Below are positions 45,188 to 56,599 of a stretch of 64,000 nt of DNA, piece after piece. Numbering within the stretch: position 1 is the first letter of the stretch; the number at the start of each line of letters is the position of its first letter. The notes below the pieces were generated by a model that worked only from the letters and a program-made list of their open reading frames with translations, was not told where the DNA came from and made no database searches. The position numbers and the translations under genes are program-made. Source of the stretch: Nemophila menziesii (lineage: Eukaryota > Streptophyta > Magnoliopsida > Boraginales > Hydrophyllaceae); the NCBI GenBank assembly GCA_029959085.1, contig JARWIR010000039.1:496001-560000 (forward strand), in the 5' to 3' direction.

Positions 45188-46749
45188 TGGTGGTCCTTTG
45201 CGTGTTCTAAAAATAAATGAAAATGCTAATCGAACCACAACCGCAAGTGTACGGTTGTCCCAAGTAGTATAACTGATAAATCAGATTCGTTCCAAGGACG
45301 GAATGGTTGATCACAATGTCTAGCAAATAGTGATTGATGCACTTATGAAACTAAAAGATAATAAAATGTTTGTTTGGTTTTGTTTATTAAAGCTAATGAA
45401 TGAAAGACAAATATAAAAATGCAAATAAAGGCTAAGACGCAAGTAAAATGAGTGAAAACGCAGTATGAGATGTAGTACTTGAGAACGCAAGGATCCTCCC
45501 AATCTTACTTCCTAACTTATGTAGTTTAAGGGCTAAATTGGTCAATTACAATGGTCGGGATTCTAAATTCCTTATACCCCCGTCAGGGTGGACTATAAGG
45601 CAATCCTAAAGTGTCACTAGTCCCGTCAGGGTAAATATGATCCACCGTTGGATGATTAAGTGTTTTACCTCATTGTCCCTAGAATTAGCTAAGTTCGTCA
45701 GAATCAATAGCTTTTATCCTAGATTGAATAATTAATTCTATACCTAAACCCTCCGTCAGGATGATCCACACGCCACATATGTGGAATAGCCTAGATACTA
45801 ATACTTGTTCTTAGTTCGCGACTCTAAAAACAGTAAATAATCACAAATTATCGAAAAGGGTAATAGACCCAATCTAATTTAATTTAACTGAAACCCAAAT
45901 TCAACATTCGTTATTTCATAAAATTAGGATTCACCCATTGTTTGTTCTCAAGCACTATGAAAAGCTTAGCTCATATTAAAATTAAAAACTAAATTAAAAG
46001 AAATGGAATTCATATTGTTTACAAAATTAAAATATAAAAAGAACCTAATTTCCGGAATTGGAATGACTACGAACGGAGCTATAGACCCACTCCAGCTCTT
46101 GTAGCTTCTTCTTTCTTCCTTCTGTTGCTTCTCTCTGGTGTTTAATCTCGTGGAATGTGAATTGTGTGAAAAATAGAAGTCCAGACCTCCTTTTATAGGC
46201 ATAAATTCGGACTAGGGCTTGGACCAGAAAATAAAATACTAATTAAATGTCCAAGCCCAATTTCTAAGCCCAAAATCCCGTAACTGTTGATACACCTTCA
46301 CTAAAACGGTTTTTCCCGATGCGTTAGGACTCCGATTGACCTCATTCCAGTTGCTAAAGTTCCGAAACTCGATAAGTAATGATTTATCTTCAAAGGTCAA
46401 CAGCTAAATCATCGCTTAAGCACCTCGAAATCAGCAATCTATGGCCTGGAGAATGGATTTCCAGCTCTAAACATAATATCTTCGGGATTTATCTTCAAGT
46501 CTTGACTCTAATTCACGATCTTTGAATTTCTCCTCGGATTCCTCTCCTAGCTAACATCTAAAACCTGTAAACTTTACACTAAAAATACCAATATTACGCG
46601 CAAAAGTTTAATAAAGTAAAAATGCTAGAAATAAAAAGGGAATTCCGGATTATTGCATATTTAGTCCAAAAGTCTATCAATCTAATTAAATAAACACAAA
46701 AAATGATGTCTCCCAAGGGTCGAAAATAAGAACAATTAGGGAGACATCA
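45188..46749 (-). repeat. 5' LTR of element A
   Basis: 1562 bp; partner of 11087-12648. The terminal hairpin pairs TGATGTCTCCC (46704-46714) with GGGAGACATCA (46739-46749). Followed by duplication CAGAT at 46750-46754. Confidence 0.95.
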
Positions 46750-46754
46750 CAGAT

Positions 46755-47406
46755 AGATCATTATCCCATCGAGAAGGAAAGACTGAAAATGTCCTCGTCA
46801 AAGTAGGTAATTTTATATTTCCGTGTGATTTCATTATACTTGATTACGATGCGGATAGGAATGTCCCCATCATCTTGGGAAGACCATTCCTAGCCACGAG
46901 TGTACTTTGATTGATGTAAAGAACAGTGAATTAATTATGAGAGTGCAAGACGAGGAGGAAAAGTTCAATGTGTTTAAGGCGATGAATTTCCCTGGTTATT
47001 CGGAGGATTTCTTTTTCTTGGATGTCATTGAACAGGTTGAGAAAGAGCCAACCAAGGTTGTGTCGACCGTGGGATTTGAGGACAAAGAGCTCAGAAAAAA
47101 CCACCAAATGAAGCTCCTCAATATCCTAAGGAAAATCCACACCTTGCTCGTGCAAAGAAAAGAACAAAGAAACGTGTTGTGAGGGTTCCAAAAAAACCCA
47201 TGAAAGAAAAAGGAAAGGAGGAGTTCAGAATTGGCAAAGAAGTCGCATTACGAAAGCCTGAGCCTTCACAAAATGCACGTAAGACCAAGAGTTCTTGGAT
47301 GGTACCTATCATGGTCACAAGTATTATCTCTAAGAAGTTCATGGAAGTGAAAGGCGAGGGATGCGAATTCTGCATGGTAAATGTTGATAACCTCACTCAC
47401 TTCTAG
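46755..47406 (+). pseudogene. Old gypsy element H, piece 3 (protease to integrase tail)
   Basis: Continues the protease broken at 11086: VLVKVGNFIFPCDFIIL and [13 protein letters not shown] are readable, then MRVQDEEEKFNVFKAMNF in a shifted frame. A Lys-rich linker leads directly to SSWMVPIMVTSIISKKF, the integrase tail, with no RT, RNase H or integrase core. H is therefore of the same shortened type as L and B. Confidence 0.8.
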
Positions 47407-48180
47407 GGAGGTTATGTTAAGAAATGATCTCGGAGGTAACCCGTTGAGTTTAACAACATCAAACAAAAGCCATTTTAATGTATACTAGTTTATTGATTTA
47501 TGTCTTTCGATTCGTAGTGTATAATATAGTAATTTGATGTGTAATAGTGTAAATTTTTAAGAAATGAGAAAGGTTTGAGTGTTTTTTATGTTTGCAGTTG
47601 TTAAGACTTGAGTTTGGGGTGATACGTGCGGAAGAAGGAGCGAGACTGTGTGGCAAAATAATTTCAAGCAAAGGTGGAAGCCGGGAACCCGGTTAGCCAA
47701 CCCACGTTTCTGTTGGCCAGCCACGTAGACGCAATTCAGGATTGCGTCAACAACTTTTGACATTAGTGACCGGGAACTTAGTCTCTACCAAACATGAACC
47801 TGGTTGGAGAGTTGTTGTTTTCCCAACTCACTGGATGATGAGGACCTACACACAACTCGAGATTGCGAATGAGCTATAAAAGAAAAAAAATTGAGGAAAC
47901 TTCGGGTGTCCATAACTTTGCGCTCGGATGTCAGAATTAGCGTTTTCTTGATTCTAAACCACGTATGTTTTTTAGATCTATCCAGTGGTATAGTCAAACA
48001 AGTCTGACAGCAAACGAGAACCCATTTTTTTCCAAACAGGCGCCCGGTTGGCTTCTGTTCAACATCCACGTATACGCAGCTAAAATGTGCGACAATGACA
48101 AATGCATTCGCGAACACAAATCCAAACGGGTACCTGGTTAGTTCCAAACATGAACCTGGTCGTGATAGCAGAATTTGACC
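47407..48180 (+). repeat. Repeat/palindrome region of element H
   Basis: Position equivalent to the GC-palindrome clusters. Contains CCGGGAACCCGG, a GACGCAA / TTGCGTC stem (47728-47748) and a CGCCCGGTTGGC unit, more eroded than in the younger elements. A purine-rich box lies at 47607-47620. Confidence 0.55.
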
Positions 48181-48882
48181 TATTCCTTATGAAACCATTC
48201 CTTTTCCTTTAGCCTCTCACACAAGAAACACAATGAATTACGAACCCAGGCTCTGAAAATACCTGCAATCCACCATCAGAACACCAAATTGCCATCAAAT
48301 CGTCCCTCTAAACATCATCCAAACACATAATCATGTCACAAATCTTTCCAAAATACCAAGAAATTCACTCTTTAATCCATTTATATTTCTTCACCAAAGC
48401 TTAGAGTTACACATTAAACCTTTCCAAAACCTTGAGATATTGATTACCCAGCTCATCAAACACTACAATCCATATCAATACACCTTCAAGGACACCAAAA
48501 GTCACAAATTTCATCCAAAACTATAAGCATTTTTGAGTCTTTGAGTTTGTGGTCATTTGAGATGACATGAAGGTTAGAGAAGTTAAGAAGAACATGTAGA
48601 GAAAAGAGAGTTTGGTTTTGAGGAAGAATTTATGAGGATGGTGTGATAAAATAGAGGAGAAACATGAGAAGATGATTAATCTATGGGAATAAAGAGTTCG
48701 AGTTGATAAAATATACCTAAAAGCAGATGAATTCAACGGTGTATGACCTATATATCGTGGTTAGAAGAATTCGCAATCTCGATGCGATACTACATGAAAT
48801 CACCCTAGTGCCAACACATATATCCCTTACTCTTTCTCATTTAGTAGTATATATTAGTTTATCTGCTTTATAGATTCTTTTC
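48181..48882 (+). pseudogene. Leader and lost env-like locus of element H
   Basis: AT-rich sequence like the leader of other elements ends with a degenerate purine box (48540-48553) and an ATGACATGAAG segment where the env-like ORF should start. Only about 300 bp separate it from the conserved hairpin, so the ORF is essentially deleted. Confidence 0.45.
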
Positions 48883-48902
48883 GAGTCATGGAGACATGAC
48901 TC
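48883..48902 (+). other. Conserved GNRA-loop hairpin, element H
   Basis: GAGTCATG-GAGA-CATGACTC. Relative to A and C the G-C pair at stem position 6 has become A-T on both sides, and the loop GAGA is still GNRA. Confidence 0.75.
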
Positions 48903-49900
48903 ATTTTTTATTTTGGGGAAGGGTACTCAATGTCCTCATTCCCAGTTTTATGTGTTATTTGTTTTTACTACTTTTTGAAAAATTTAAAACCAAATAAAAA
49001 TTAGTTTAAGGAATGATTTGATTATAGAGATTGTTGAATGTCCCTATGAAGCATACTTTTTGCAATTTAATGATAGAAAATAGTGGACCTTAGAGTTCAT
49101 GTATAACAAACCTTGATTGCATGCAAACACTAGATTATAGATAAGAAAAATCGATGAACAATCCAAAAGAAGTAAGCTTGTACTTAGTGAGAATGAGTAA
49201 TGTGTAGAACGTGAGATCTAAATGAGTAGATAACCCACTTAATTATGAAATATAGGTGAAAATGGAGTGAAACTGTGTGATTAGGAAAATGATAGAAATA
49301 GTTCTTTGATAACCACTTGAGACCTATTAGCTTTCTAACTCGTTATTAATGATATATCCTTTTTAGCCCCATTTTTTAGCATGTAAGCCTTTCTGTTGAA
49401 GGCACACTATAAGCTTATCCTTTAGATGTTAGGACTATACCACATATGACCCGCACTTGAATCACGATTGCTTAAGAGTAGTTGTTCTTGAGCTTGAGTT
49501 TGGGGTGAGGGATTTTGTTATTACATATGTTGGGTAGATTTGTGATGTGCTTGAATGATTATGCACTTTATATTCCTTTGCCGATTTCTAAAAGAGAAAA
49601 AAAAGAAGAAAAAAAATTGAGAAAATGAGCTAGCATGAAAATTCACATTAAAAAGAATGAAATGTTTAACTTACAAAAAATTAAAAGAGATTGAATAAAT
49701 GTGAAACAAAAGAAGAAGCAAAGAAATATCTTTATTGTAATCATATTGATAAGTGGGTTTATATGGGGACACAAAATTAGTGCGTCAAGTGAGTGAGATC
49801 TTATATGAGTGTAAACTCAAACTCATGACAGTTTGTTGAAGGCTAGTGATGAGAGAGCCAAAAAGCTCACTTTTTAGGCCGAAATCGAGTGGCTTTAATA
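48903..49900 (+). other. 3' non-coding region of element H
   Basis: No gene. A purine-rich box lies at 49493-49506, CCTTTGCCG near 49577, and AGAGCCAAAAAGCTCACT near 49862, in the order found in P. The 3' LTR is not present; similarity fades near 49900. Confidence 0.5.
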
Positions 49901-49925
49901 GTTGGAGGACGGATCCACATAGGTT

Positions 49926-50498
49926 GCACTAGAAATGCACATGTAAGTCTTTGATTTTGATTACCAGGCATCTAAATAATCTTAAATAGACAAAAACATA
50001 AAGGTGAACGTAAAATATAACAACTAAAACTAAGACACTAAACGATAATAAAAGAACACGCACCTCAAGACAACTACGATAAACTCTCTGCATGTGAAAG
50101 GATCATTTGCAAGTAATAAGTAACTAAAATAGATATCGATCTCAGGGACTACGAAAGTGAGTTTGTAAACAGTGTCCTTAATAAGAGGAGTAGAGAGATT
50201 TGATAGAATAATACACAAATACGCTAAATATTTGTTTAAGTTTTGTAACACTCTAAACAATTAAGATTAATAAACCAAGACTCAAATTAAAGACAAAATT
50301 ATAACATGAAGAAGAAAGATATGAGAGTTTAGCTCGAAACTAGGAAGTAATCTCCATTAGCCTTGGTCCTACATTTATTGTCTAAGGGAGAACTGTGTGA
50401 TATATAAGCAATAGCTGAGATTCTAAATTTCCCTTAACTCTCGTTAAGATAGCTTAGGGGGCAACCTCAACACTACTAGGGGACTTGGGTAAGGGAAC
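49926..50498 (-). repeat. Diverged, truncated LTR remnant of Athila type
   Basis: Minus-orientation sequence shares the order of landmarks of the LTRs of A and B: an ATCTCAGGGACT segment, a TAGGAAGTAATCTCC segment, a GAGATTCTAAATTTCCC segment and a following gene-free stretch. Too diverged for exact ends; no partner LTR or TSD was found. Confidence 0.45.
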
Positions 50499-51350
50499 CA
50501 TACACAATGTTCGCCATTGCAGAGCTTCGTGGTGGTCACGTCATCGGAGATCTTCTTTTTCTTTTTTTTATTTTCTTTTAGTTTGAAGGATCTGGTGTGA
50601 CCAAATTTGGTTTCCTTTTTTCCGAACATGTAGTAGAGTAGTATTTTGTTGTTTTTGTATTTCGTTTGTAATAATTATAAATTCAAAGATTGTAATATTT
50701 TTTTTCCTAGCTAATAAATTTAAATTATCTCTTTCACTATGTGTTATTTCTAAGTTCTTTCTTGGAGTAGTTTGAGATTTTGCTGAGTACTCAAAGAAAT
50801 CACTGAGTACTCAGTGTTTTTTCTCGAAATACTCAGAATTTTTGTAGAGTACTTTGCATTTTTTTCTGTTTCTCAATGAAATTTTCCGACACTTAGTGTT
50901 TTTTCCGATACTCATTGATTTTTTCCAATACTCACTATTTTTTTTCTCTGCGTACTCCATAAAATCTTCAGGAGGTGGCACCAGCGGTGGTCGATGGTGG
51001 TGGCCGGAATTGAACAGTGTCAATTCTCAACAAGTTGTTTTGTTGTCTTTTGGTGATTTCTGTTTAATATAAGGGTATTTTAGTATTTGTTTATTTATAA
51101 GGTTTAGTATAGGTCTCTTTAGAAAAGAAATTATTAAACAGACATAAAATTTGTCTCCAAAATCACATAGGTCAATCACCTTATTATTTATTAACGAAGC
51201 ATGTCTTATTTTTTTCTTTTAAATTTCATTGAAAAGTCCACCTGACAAGCCTTTTTTTATTGAATAGTAACTTGAATAAGTGATCGTTGTAGTTAGTAGC
51301 CCATAAAAAAGTTGAAGGTTTGTTGTCACACCTTTCTAATTATTTATTAG
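50499..51350. repeat. AT-rich intergenic DNA with weak ACTCA-containing tandem repeats
   Basis: No gene is supported. At about 50785-50955 an approximately 30-bp unit containing ACTCA(G)TGTTTTTTCCGAT recurs several times imperfectly. Confidence 0.4.
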
Positions 51351-51354
51351 AGGA

Positions 51355-51775
51355 AATTGTCTCGTATATACTCAATTTAGAGAAACAAGTACTTAAGTTT
51401 TTAAAAATAACAAATAAATACCCAATTTTACATTTTTTTTTGTTTTCCATTACTATCCACCGTTACTTTTGACGTTAAATGCCACATGACTCTAATTTTT
51501 TGTAAATATCAGTTGTTTTACGGATAATTTAGTATTTTCTCTCTATATATCATACAAATCGTGTATAAACTAGGACACTTATTTATCAAATTTTGAAAAA
51601 CTTGGGTTTTAACAAAAACATCACGCAATCGACGCTTGACAGTTAAAATCAAAAGTAAAAATGTGTACTAATAGAAGATATAAAATAAAAACTTGAGTAC
51701 TTATTTATTATTTTTTAAAACTTGAGCATTTATTTGTTAATTTTTAAAATATTGGATATCTACGAGATCGTGTTG
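51355..51775. repeat. Degenerate fold-back sequence, possible MITE
   Basis: The left part (near 51357-51420) and the right part (near 51690-51775) are imperfect inverted repeats sharing ATCTCGTA-like ends and AACAAATAAAT/AAGTACT blocks. No clear target duplication is seen. No gene lies between. Confidence 0.35.
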
Positions 51776-51935
51776 ATTTTTTTTTTTTGGACAAGGATCC
51801 TGTTCATTAAGTTAATTAATTTATAGACGTTCTTTTGAGACACGTTTTATACTTTTTTTTTGCAATTATTTTTCTTTTTCACAAAAATCTTAAAAGTAAT
51901 AAATAATAGAAAATTGAACCATTTGGTATTCCAAA

Positions 51936-52116
51936 AGAGTAATGCTGGATATCACCCAAAAAGTGATCACCCAAATATCACCTTCCTAGGTGGTCCAATT
52001 AAACTGTTTCATATAAGAGAGAAAAAAAAAAATCATGAAAGAGAAACCGTTTAATTGGACCACCTAAGAAGGTGATATTTGGATGATCACTTTTTAGATG
52101 ATACCTAGCATTACTC
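51936..52116. mobile_element. 181-bp fold-back MITE with 8-bp target duplication
   Basis: Near-complete palindrome: a long inverted repeat of about 74 bp begins GAGTAATGCT (51937) and ends AGCATTACTC (52116), around an A-rich centre. Flanked by ATTCCAAA at 51928-51935 and 52117-52124. An 8-bp duplication fits hAT- or Mutator-type MITEs. It lies 200 bp upstream of the start codon of the LIFEGUARD-type gene. Confidence 0.85.
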
Positions 52117-52203
52117 ATTCCAAATATACGATCTTATCTTCAATTTCAAAATACCAAAAATGACCCTATTAGTCAATTAGCGCGTTACTACTTTTCAGCC
52201 ACG

Positions 52204-52210
52204 ATATATA
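52204..52210 (+). promoter_or_regulatory. Candidate TATA box of the LIFEGUARD-type gene
   Basis: ATATATA in ACGATATATACAG, about 110 bp upstream of the ATG. The following leader is purine-rich (GAGAGAGAAAGAAAAA just before the start codon). Confidence 0.45.
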
Positions 52211-52316
52211 CAGATAAAAGATACATACATATATACTGACGCCATTATAACAGTTGCAAGTCTAGAGAGAAGTAAAGTAAAAGGCAAAAGAAGCATTCTA
52301 GAGAGAGAAAGAAAAA

Positions 52317-53577
52317 ATGTTCGGATTCGAGAAACTTAGCGCTAAGGATAATGAAGTTGATTTAGAGGCCGGAACGTTGTATCCAGGGATAAGTTACGGC
52401 GAAAATCAGCTCCGATGGGGATTTATCCGTAAGGTTTACGGTATACTTTCCGCTCAGATCCTTCTCACCACCATCATCTCCGCCGTTACCGTACTTTACT
52501 CCCCGGTCAATGATCTCCTCCGTGGAAATTCCGGCATCCTTCTTTTCTTCGCTTTCCTTCCTTTCATCCGTAAGCATATTCAAACCCTTAGATCTATACA
52601 TCTATTTCTTTTATTTCATTCTATTTCTTGTGTAAGATTATTTTCATTACTCATTTTCAAGTAATTTTAAAATTGATATGTGATTTGAGTTTATGAAAAC
52701 CTAATTTCACTTTGCGATCGTTGATTTATCAAAAATATTGTGTATAGCTTTGTGTATCTATCTCTCTCTATATATATAAATACATACATAATCATCTACT
52801 GAATCTCCGGCTTTATCATCTTCCTGCCTATAGTCTATACACAAAATCAAACGTTTAGATTTGTATAGATCTATATATTCACTTATATCTTGTAATTGTT
52901 AATTTCTGAATTTGTAAATATCTTGTAGTGTTATGGCCATTACACATATACCAAAAGAAACATCCACATAATCTCATTCTCCTTGGACTTTTCACTGCTT
53001 CTTTAAGCGTCACAGTTGGTGTAACCTGTGCCAATACAGAGGGTAAGTTTTGATATTGTCTATTAAGTCCTTTCCATTTACTTTTTTTTTTTTTTGGGTC
53101 TAATTTACTATTATTTATAAATACTGGGGTTTTAATTTATTTACAGGAAAAATTGTACTCGAAGCTTTAATATTAACTTCAGCAGTAGTTGCTGGTTTAA
53201 CTGGTTACACTTTCTGGGCTTCTAAAAAGGGTCATGATTTCAGTTTCCTTGGACCTGTTTTATTCACTAGCCTTATAGTACTTGTTTTAACTGGCTTTAT
53301 CCAGGTAATTAATTAAATATTTTTTTATTTATTTTTACAAGATTTAAACTTACAAAATTGTGTTATTTTGTAGATGTTTATTCCATTTGGATCTACAACT
53401 ACAGCAATATATAGTGCTATTGGTGCGATAATATTCTCGGGATATGTAGTTTATGATACACAAAACTTGATTAAGAGATTTAGCTATGATGAGTATATAT
53501 GGGCATCTGTGACTCTTTATTTAGATATCTTGAATCTCTTTCTTACTATCTTACGTATGTTGAATTCACGTGAGTGA
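52317..53577 (+). CDS. LIFEGUARD / BI-1-like membrane protein (242 aa, four exons)
   Basis: Exons 52317-52569, 52929-53042, 53147-53304 and 53374-53577, all with GT-AG introns and phases that join exactly. The product belongs to the Bax inhibitor-1 (TMBIM) family, LIFEGUARD branch, which sits in ER or other endomembranes and dampens cell death and Ca2+ leak. About seven hydrophobic segments: residues roughly 39-61, 71-92, 99-118, 126-146, 155-175, 186-202 and 217-237. The N-terminus (MFGFEKLSAKDNEVDLEAG) is short and cytosolic. Asp203 in GYVVYDTQNLIKRF and Asp226 in LYLDILNLFL match the paired acidic residues of the pH sensor described for bacterial homologues. Length is typical and no disruption is seen, making this the one clearly functional host gene. 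A MITE sits in its promoter region. Confidence 0.95.
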
Positions 53578-54171
53578 AGGGTAGATTTGGGATTTAGTAT
53601 TTGTGTTCATACTTTACTTTTAATTTTAATGTTTTGAGAGATAATGAATGATGTGGATATTTTAATATTTTACACATTGCTGTAATTTCTGAACTACTAG
53701 TAAATAGGCTTTGTGGATTTGTCTGAGTCTTTTACTATATTTTACTTGAATTAAGTGTTATATATCACTTACATATTACTGCTTGGGTTTGTTTTTGCTT
53801 CGTTACATATTTCAAATTTATACTTTTACTCTTTGAGTGCAAGTATGCATGAAGTGAGGTTAATATTAAAAATATATTAATAGCAAGCCACAAAAAGGGC
53901 ACTGGGAATAAACTATTATCTGATTACTTTATTTACTTAAATAGTAAATTTCTTAGAAGGGGTTGTAATTTGTTATACTAATTTCTCAAAAAAAAAAAGA
54001 AAAAAGATACAGTCCTTTCATTGCTGTAAAATATAAGACCATCTCAAGAGCATGAGCAATCACTTTTTTCTCGTAACTATTAACTCTCTTCTGTCCAAAA
54101 AAAAAAAGAAAAAATATTAACTTTATCAATTACAAACACATGATCATTCACTTTTTTCACATCAACTAAGT
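53578..54171. other. 3' flank of the LIFEGUARD-type gene; no further gene seen
   Basis: AT-rich 3' UTR and intergenic DNA. No convincing AATAAA was picked out. Several A-runs (near 53988 and 54098) are present. Confidence 0.4.
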
Positions 54172-54962
54172 TTACGTTTTCTTCAGTCTTATAAACATGC
54201 TCATCACATTCCTCATTCCCATAAATTTCCTTACTGGAATATTCCCCCTTAATATTTTCTTAGCAGTTATAATCTTTCTTATATTCCTTTCTTTTTTTAA
54301 TTTTAGAAATGGATCATGACTCCCCTTTCTAAACTTTATCATCACTCCTTTATGAGTCTGTCTCGTCATATCTACTACCATCATTTAAAGGAGGTGTTTG
54401 CTCATATTTCACATTCAGGTGATAACCACTTTACTAATTATCTTAGAAACAACATCTTCTTATTGGTCTAATTTCTTTCTAAGCTAGATATCATTATACA
54501 TTGTGTTACTTTCTTGAATACATACAAGGTTTAAAAACTTATATGCTTCAATAAATTCACGATACCTATCTTTAAGTTTTACCATTAGAACCATGAAAAC
54601 TGATTTTTATACTATTTGCTACATGAATTTTCTGCACTTCTAGATAAAATAATGGTTTTTTTAATAAATATAGGTGCTTCTTTTCTGTTTTTTAGTTTTT
54701 CTTTGATCATTAGAGTCTTATTACCAACAGTTTTTAGAAATTTTTTGGTTGAGTTTTTAATTGGCTCGGGAGCTTGTTGATTGATGTATACGTGATTCAA
54801 TATTTGAATAAGGCCTTGATCACTGGAGAGATCATTGTCCACTTAATTCATATTTCTTTCAAAAGTTTGAACTATATTATGCATATCACCAATTTTGATC
54901 ACAATTATAATAACATGTTTTCCTATATTGTCTTGCATAATATGCTCCTCATCTCTAGTTAC
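54172..54962 (-). pseudogene. Possible LINE ORF1 debris left of the copia element
   Basis: Minus-strand open pieces at 54842-54612 and 54384-54172 are Lys/Asn-rich and look like the linker that follows the zinc knuckle in plant LINE ORF1. They would continue the ORF1 remnant at 61057-61480 if the copia element is removed. No diagnostic motif is visible; this rests on position and composition. Confidence 0.3.
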
Positions 54963-55795
54963 TGTTGAAAATTAAAGGAACTTTTCATGGTTTTTTATGC
55001 TCTAAGAGAAAGAGAAAATCAAAAAAAGTTTTCTTGAAAAGTTTCACAATTAGAAATAAAGATAGAAAATTATTGGTTTATAATATTTTCTATTTATATA
55101 CATTTCCAATGATTTAAAACATAGATGTCCTAGATTAGATGGAAAGTTATGTATAAAAGTCAGGACTAAGTCATCTGGTGCCCGTCAAAAAGTTGTCGGT
55201 CATCTTCATGGTATTTACTTCAAAAATCAGGAAACTTCCAAATTAAAAGACTGTCATGATTGCTCACATTTCCAACGATAACTCTCGCACTTATGGTCCA
55301 GGAGTTTAAAGAACTGACCAAATTTGTTCTCCCTCTTGTAAAAAAAAGTCTAGGTTTATGCCAACTTCCAATAGAAAAGTAACGGTTTATGATTTTTTGA
55401 TGGACGTGTTTACGACCGGCTTTATGGTGTACTTTATGACTGGCTTTATTGCAAACAGTTTTTTAGTGATGTTACCATTATATAAAAAGGCTCAAAGGTC
55501 ATTTTGAAACACACCAACAACAGAAATACAACACACCAGAAACTTTTTTTAACTTTACTTCTCTAGTTAGTCGTTTTTTGAGCTTAAAGTAGTCGGAGTT
55601 TATTTTGTGTAGTGATACTAGTTGCACCCGTAATATCTTTTTTAACACAACCACATTATCACTCTAAATACTAGTTTCCGTGTAAGTTCTGTTTTATATT
55701 TCAATTTCCTATAATCTTTGTTTTGTTTAAGATTTTGATATATATTATTGTTAAAACCATTTTGTTTTAACAGTGTTTATTATTATTTACCAACA
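54963..55795 (+). repeat. 5' LTR of the copia element
   Basis: 833 bp; shares blocks with 60005-60991, for example TGCACCCGTAATATCTTTTT against TGCACCCAAAATATCCTTTT. The next 800 bp to about 56600 show no recognisable gag. Confidence 0.8.
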
Positions 55796-56599
55796 ATTTA
55801 CAAAAGATAGTATTATAAAAAAACACTAATTGAAAATGGCTTTCTAATTTTTAGTTGTTGCTTCACTTTTGAATGCAAAAGAATTTTCCGGTGTGTTAAA
55901 GTTGGAATCTGTGACTACTTCAAACTACCAAGGCTAGGAACAAATTTTTTTAACCGTGTTCGACTAGTTTGATCTTGATACGTTTAAGGTCACGAAGTTC
56001 GAGGAAGTGGCTGATAGAGAATAGCTTTGCAAGAGAAACTCAATCATTGTTGTTATTCTTGGAAAAAACAGGTTCCTCTAAACTTGCTTCGGTAATACCT
56101 TAGAGTTAGTTGATGTTCTTTGTGGTCCCTTAGTAGTCTCATCAAAGTGGCCTTTAATTAGTTTTCATGGATAGGAAAAAGTTATAACTTTGAATTGATT
56201 ACTCTGTTGGGTAAGGGTACCCTAATTGAGTTGTATTAAACACCATACTTGTAAATAGAAATGCATATGTTTGTGTACAATGTTGAATCTTTAGAAATGT
56301 GACATGGTAGACTAAAACTTTGTATTGTTTAAATATTTTAAAAGGTCTAAGACACATAGACTAATCTTTAATCACAATATTGACGATTTTGTTAAATGTC
56401 AAAGATGTGTAGAGTCCAAACTGCTAAACCCCTTTTAATCTGTGACCACTAGAAAGACCAAACTATAAAAGCTAACACATTTCGACTTAGCTTTAATACC
56501 TAGTTAAGGATGTGAGACATATGATATAACCTGTGTAGATGCCTATTTTAGGTTCACTACACTATACCTTTTAGAGATAAAGCAAATTATATATATGGA

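Larger units (their letters stand above)
11087..46749 (-). mobile_element. Element A: autonomous-type gypsy (Athila-like) element, now inactive, interrupted by B and C
   Basis: LTRs of 1562 bp at 11087-12648 (3') and 45188-46749 (5'), TSD CAGAT at 11082-11086 and 46750-46754. Without element B it would be about 12.84 kb, nearly the size of C. It encoded gag-pol and an env-like protein but carries stops in gag and pol plus frameshifts in gag and env. About 24 LTR differences were counted by eye, making it older than B and C inside it. Confidence 0.95.

Noticed and set aside
52317..52664. Single-exon 115-aa protein
   Set aside because: Reads through a good splice donor at 52570; splicing gives a full-length LIFEGUARD-type protein.
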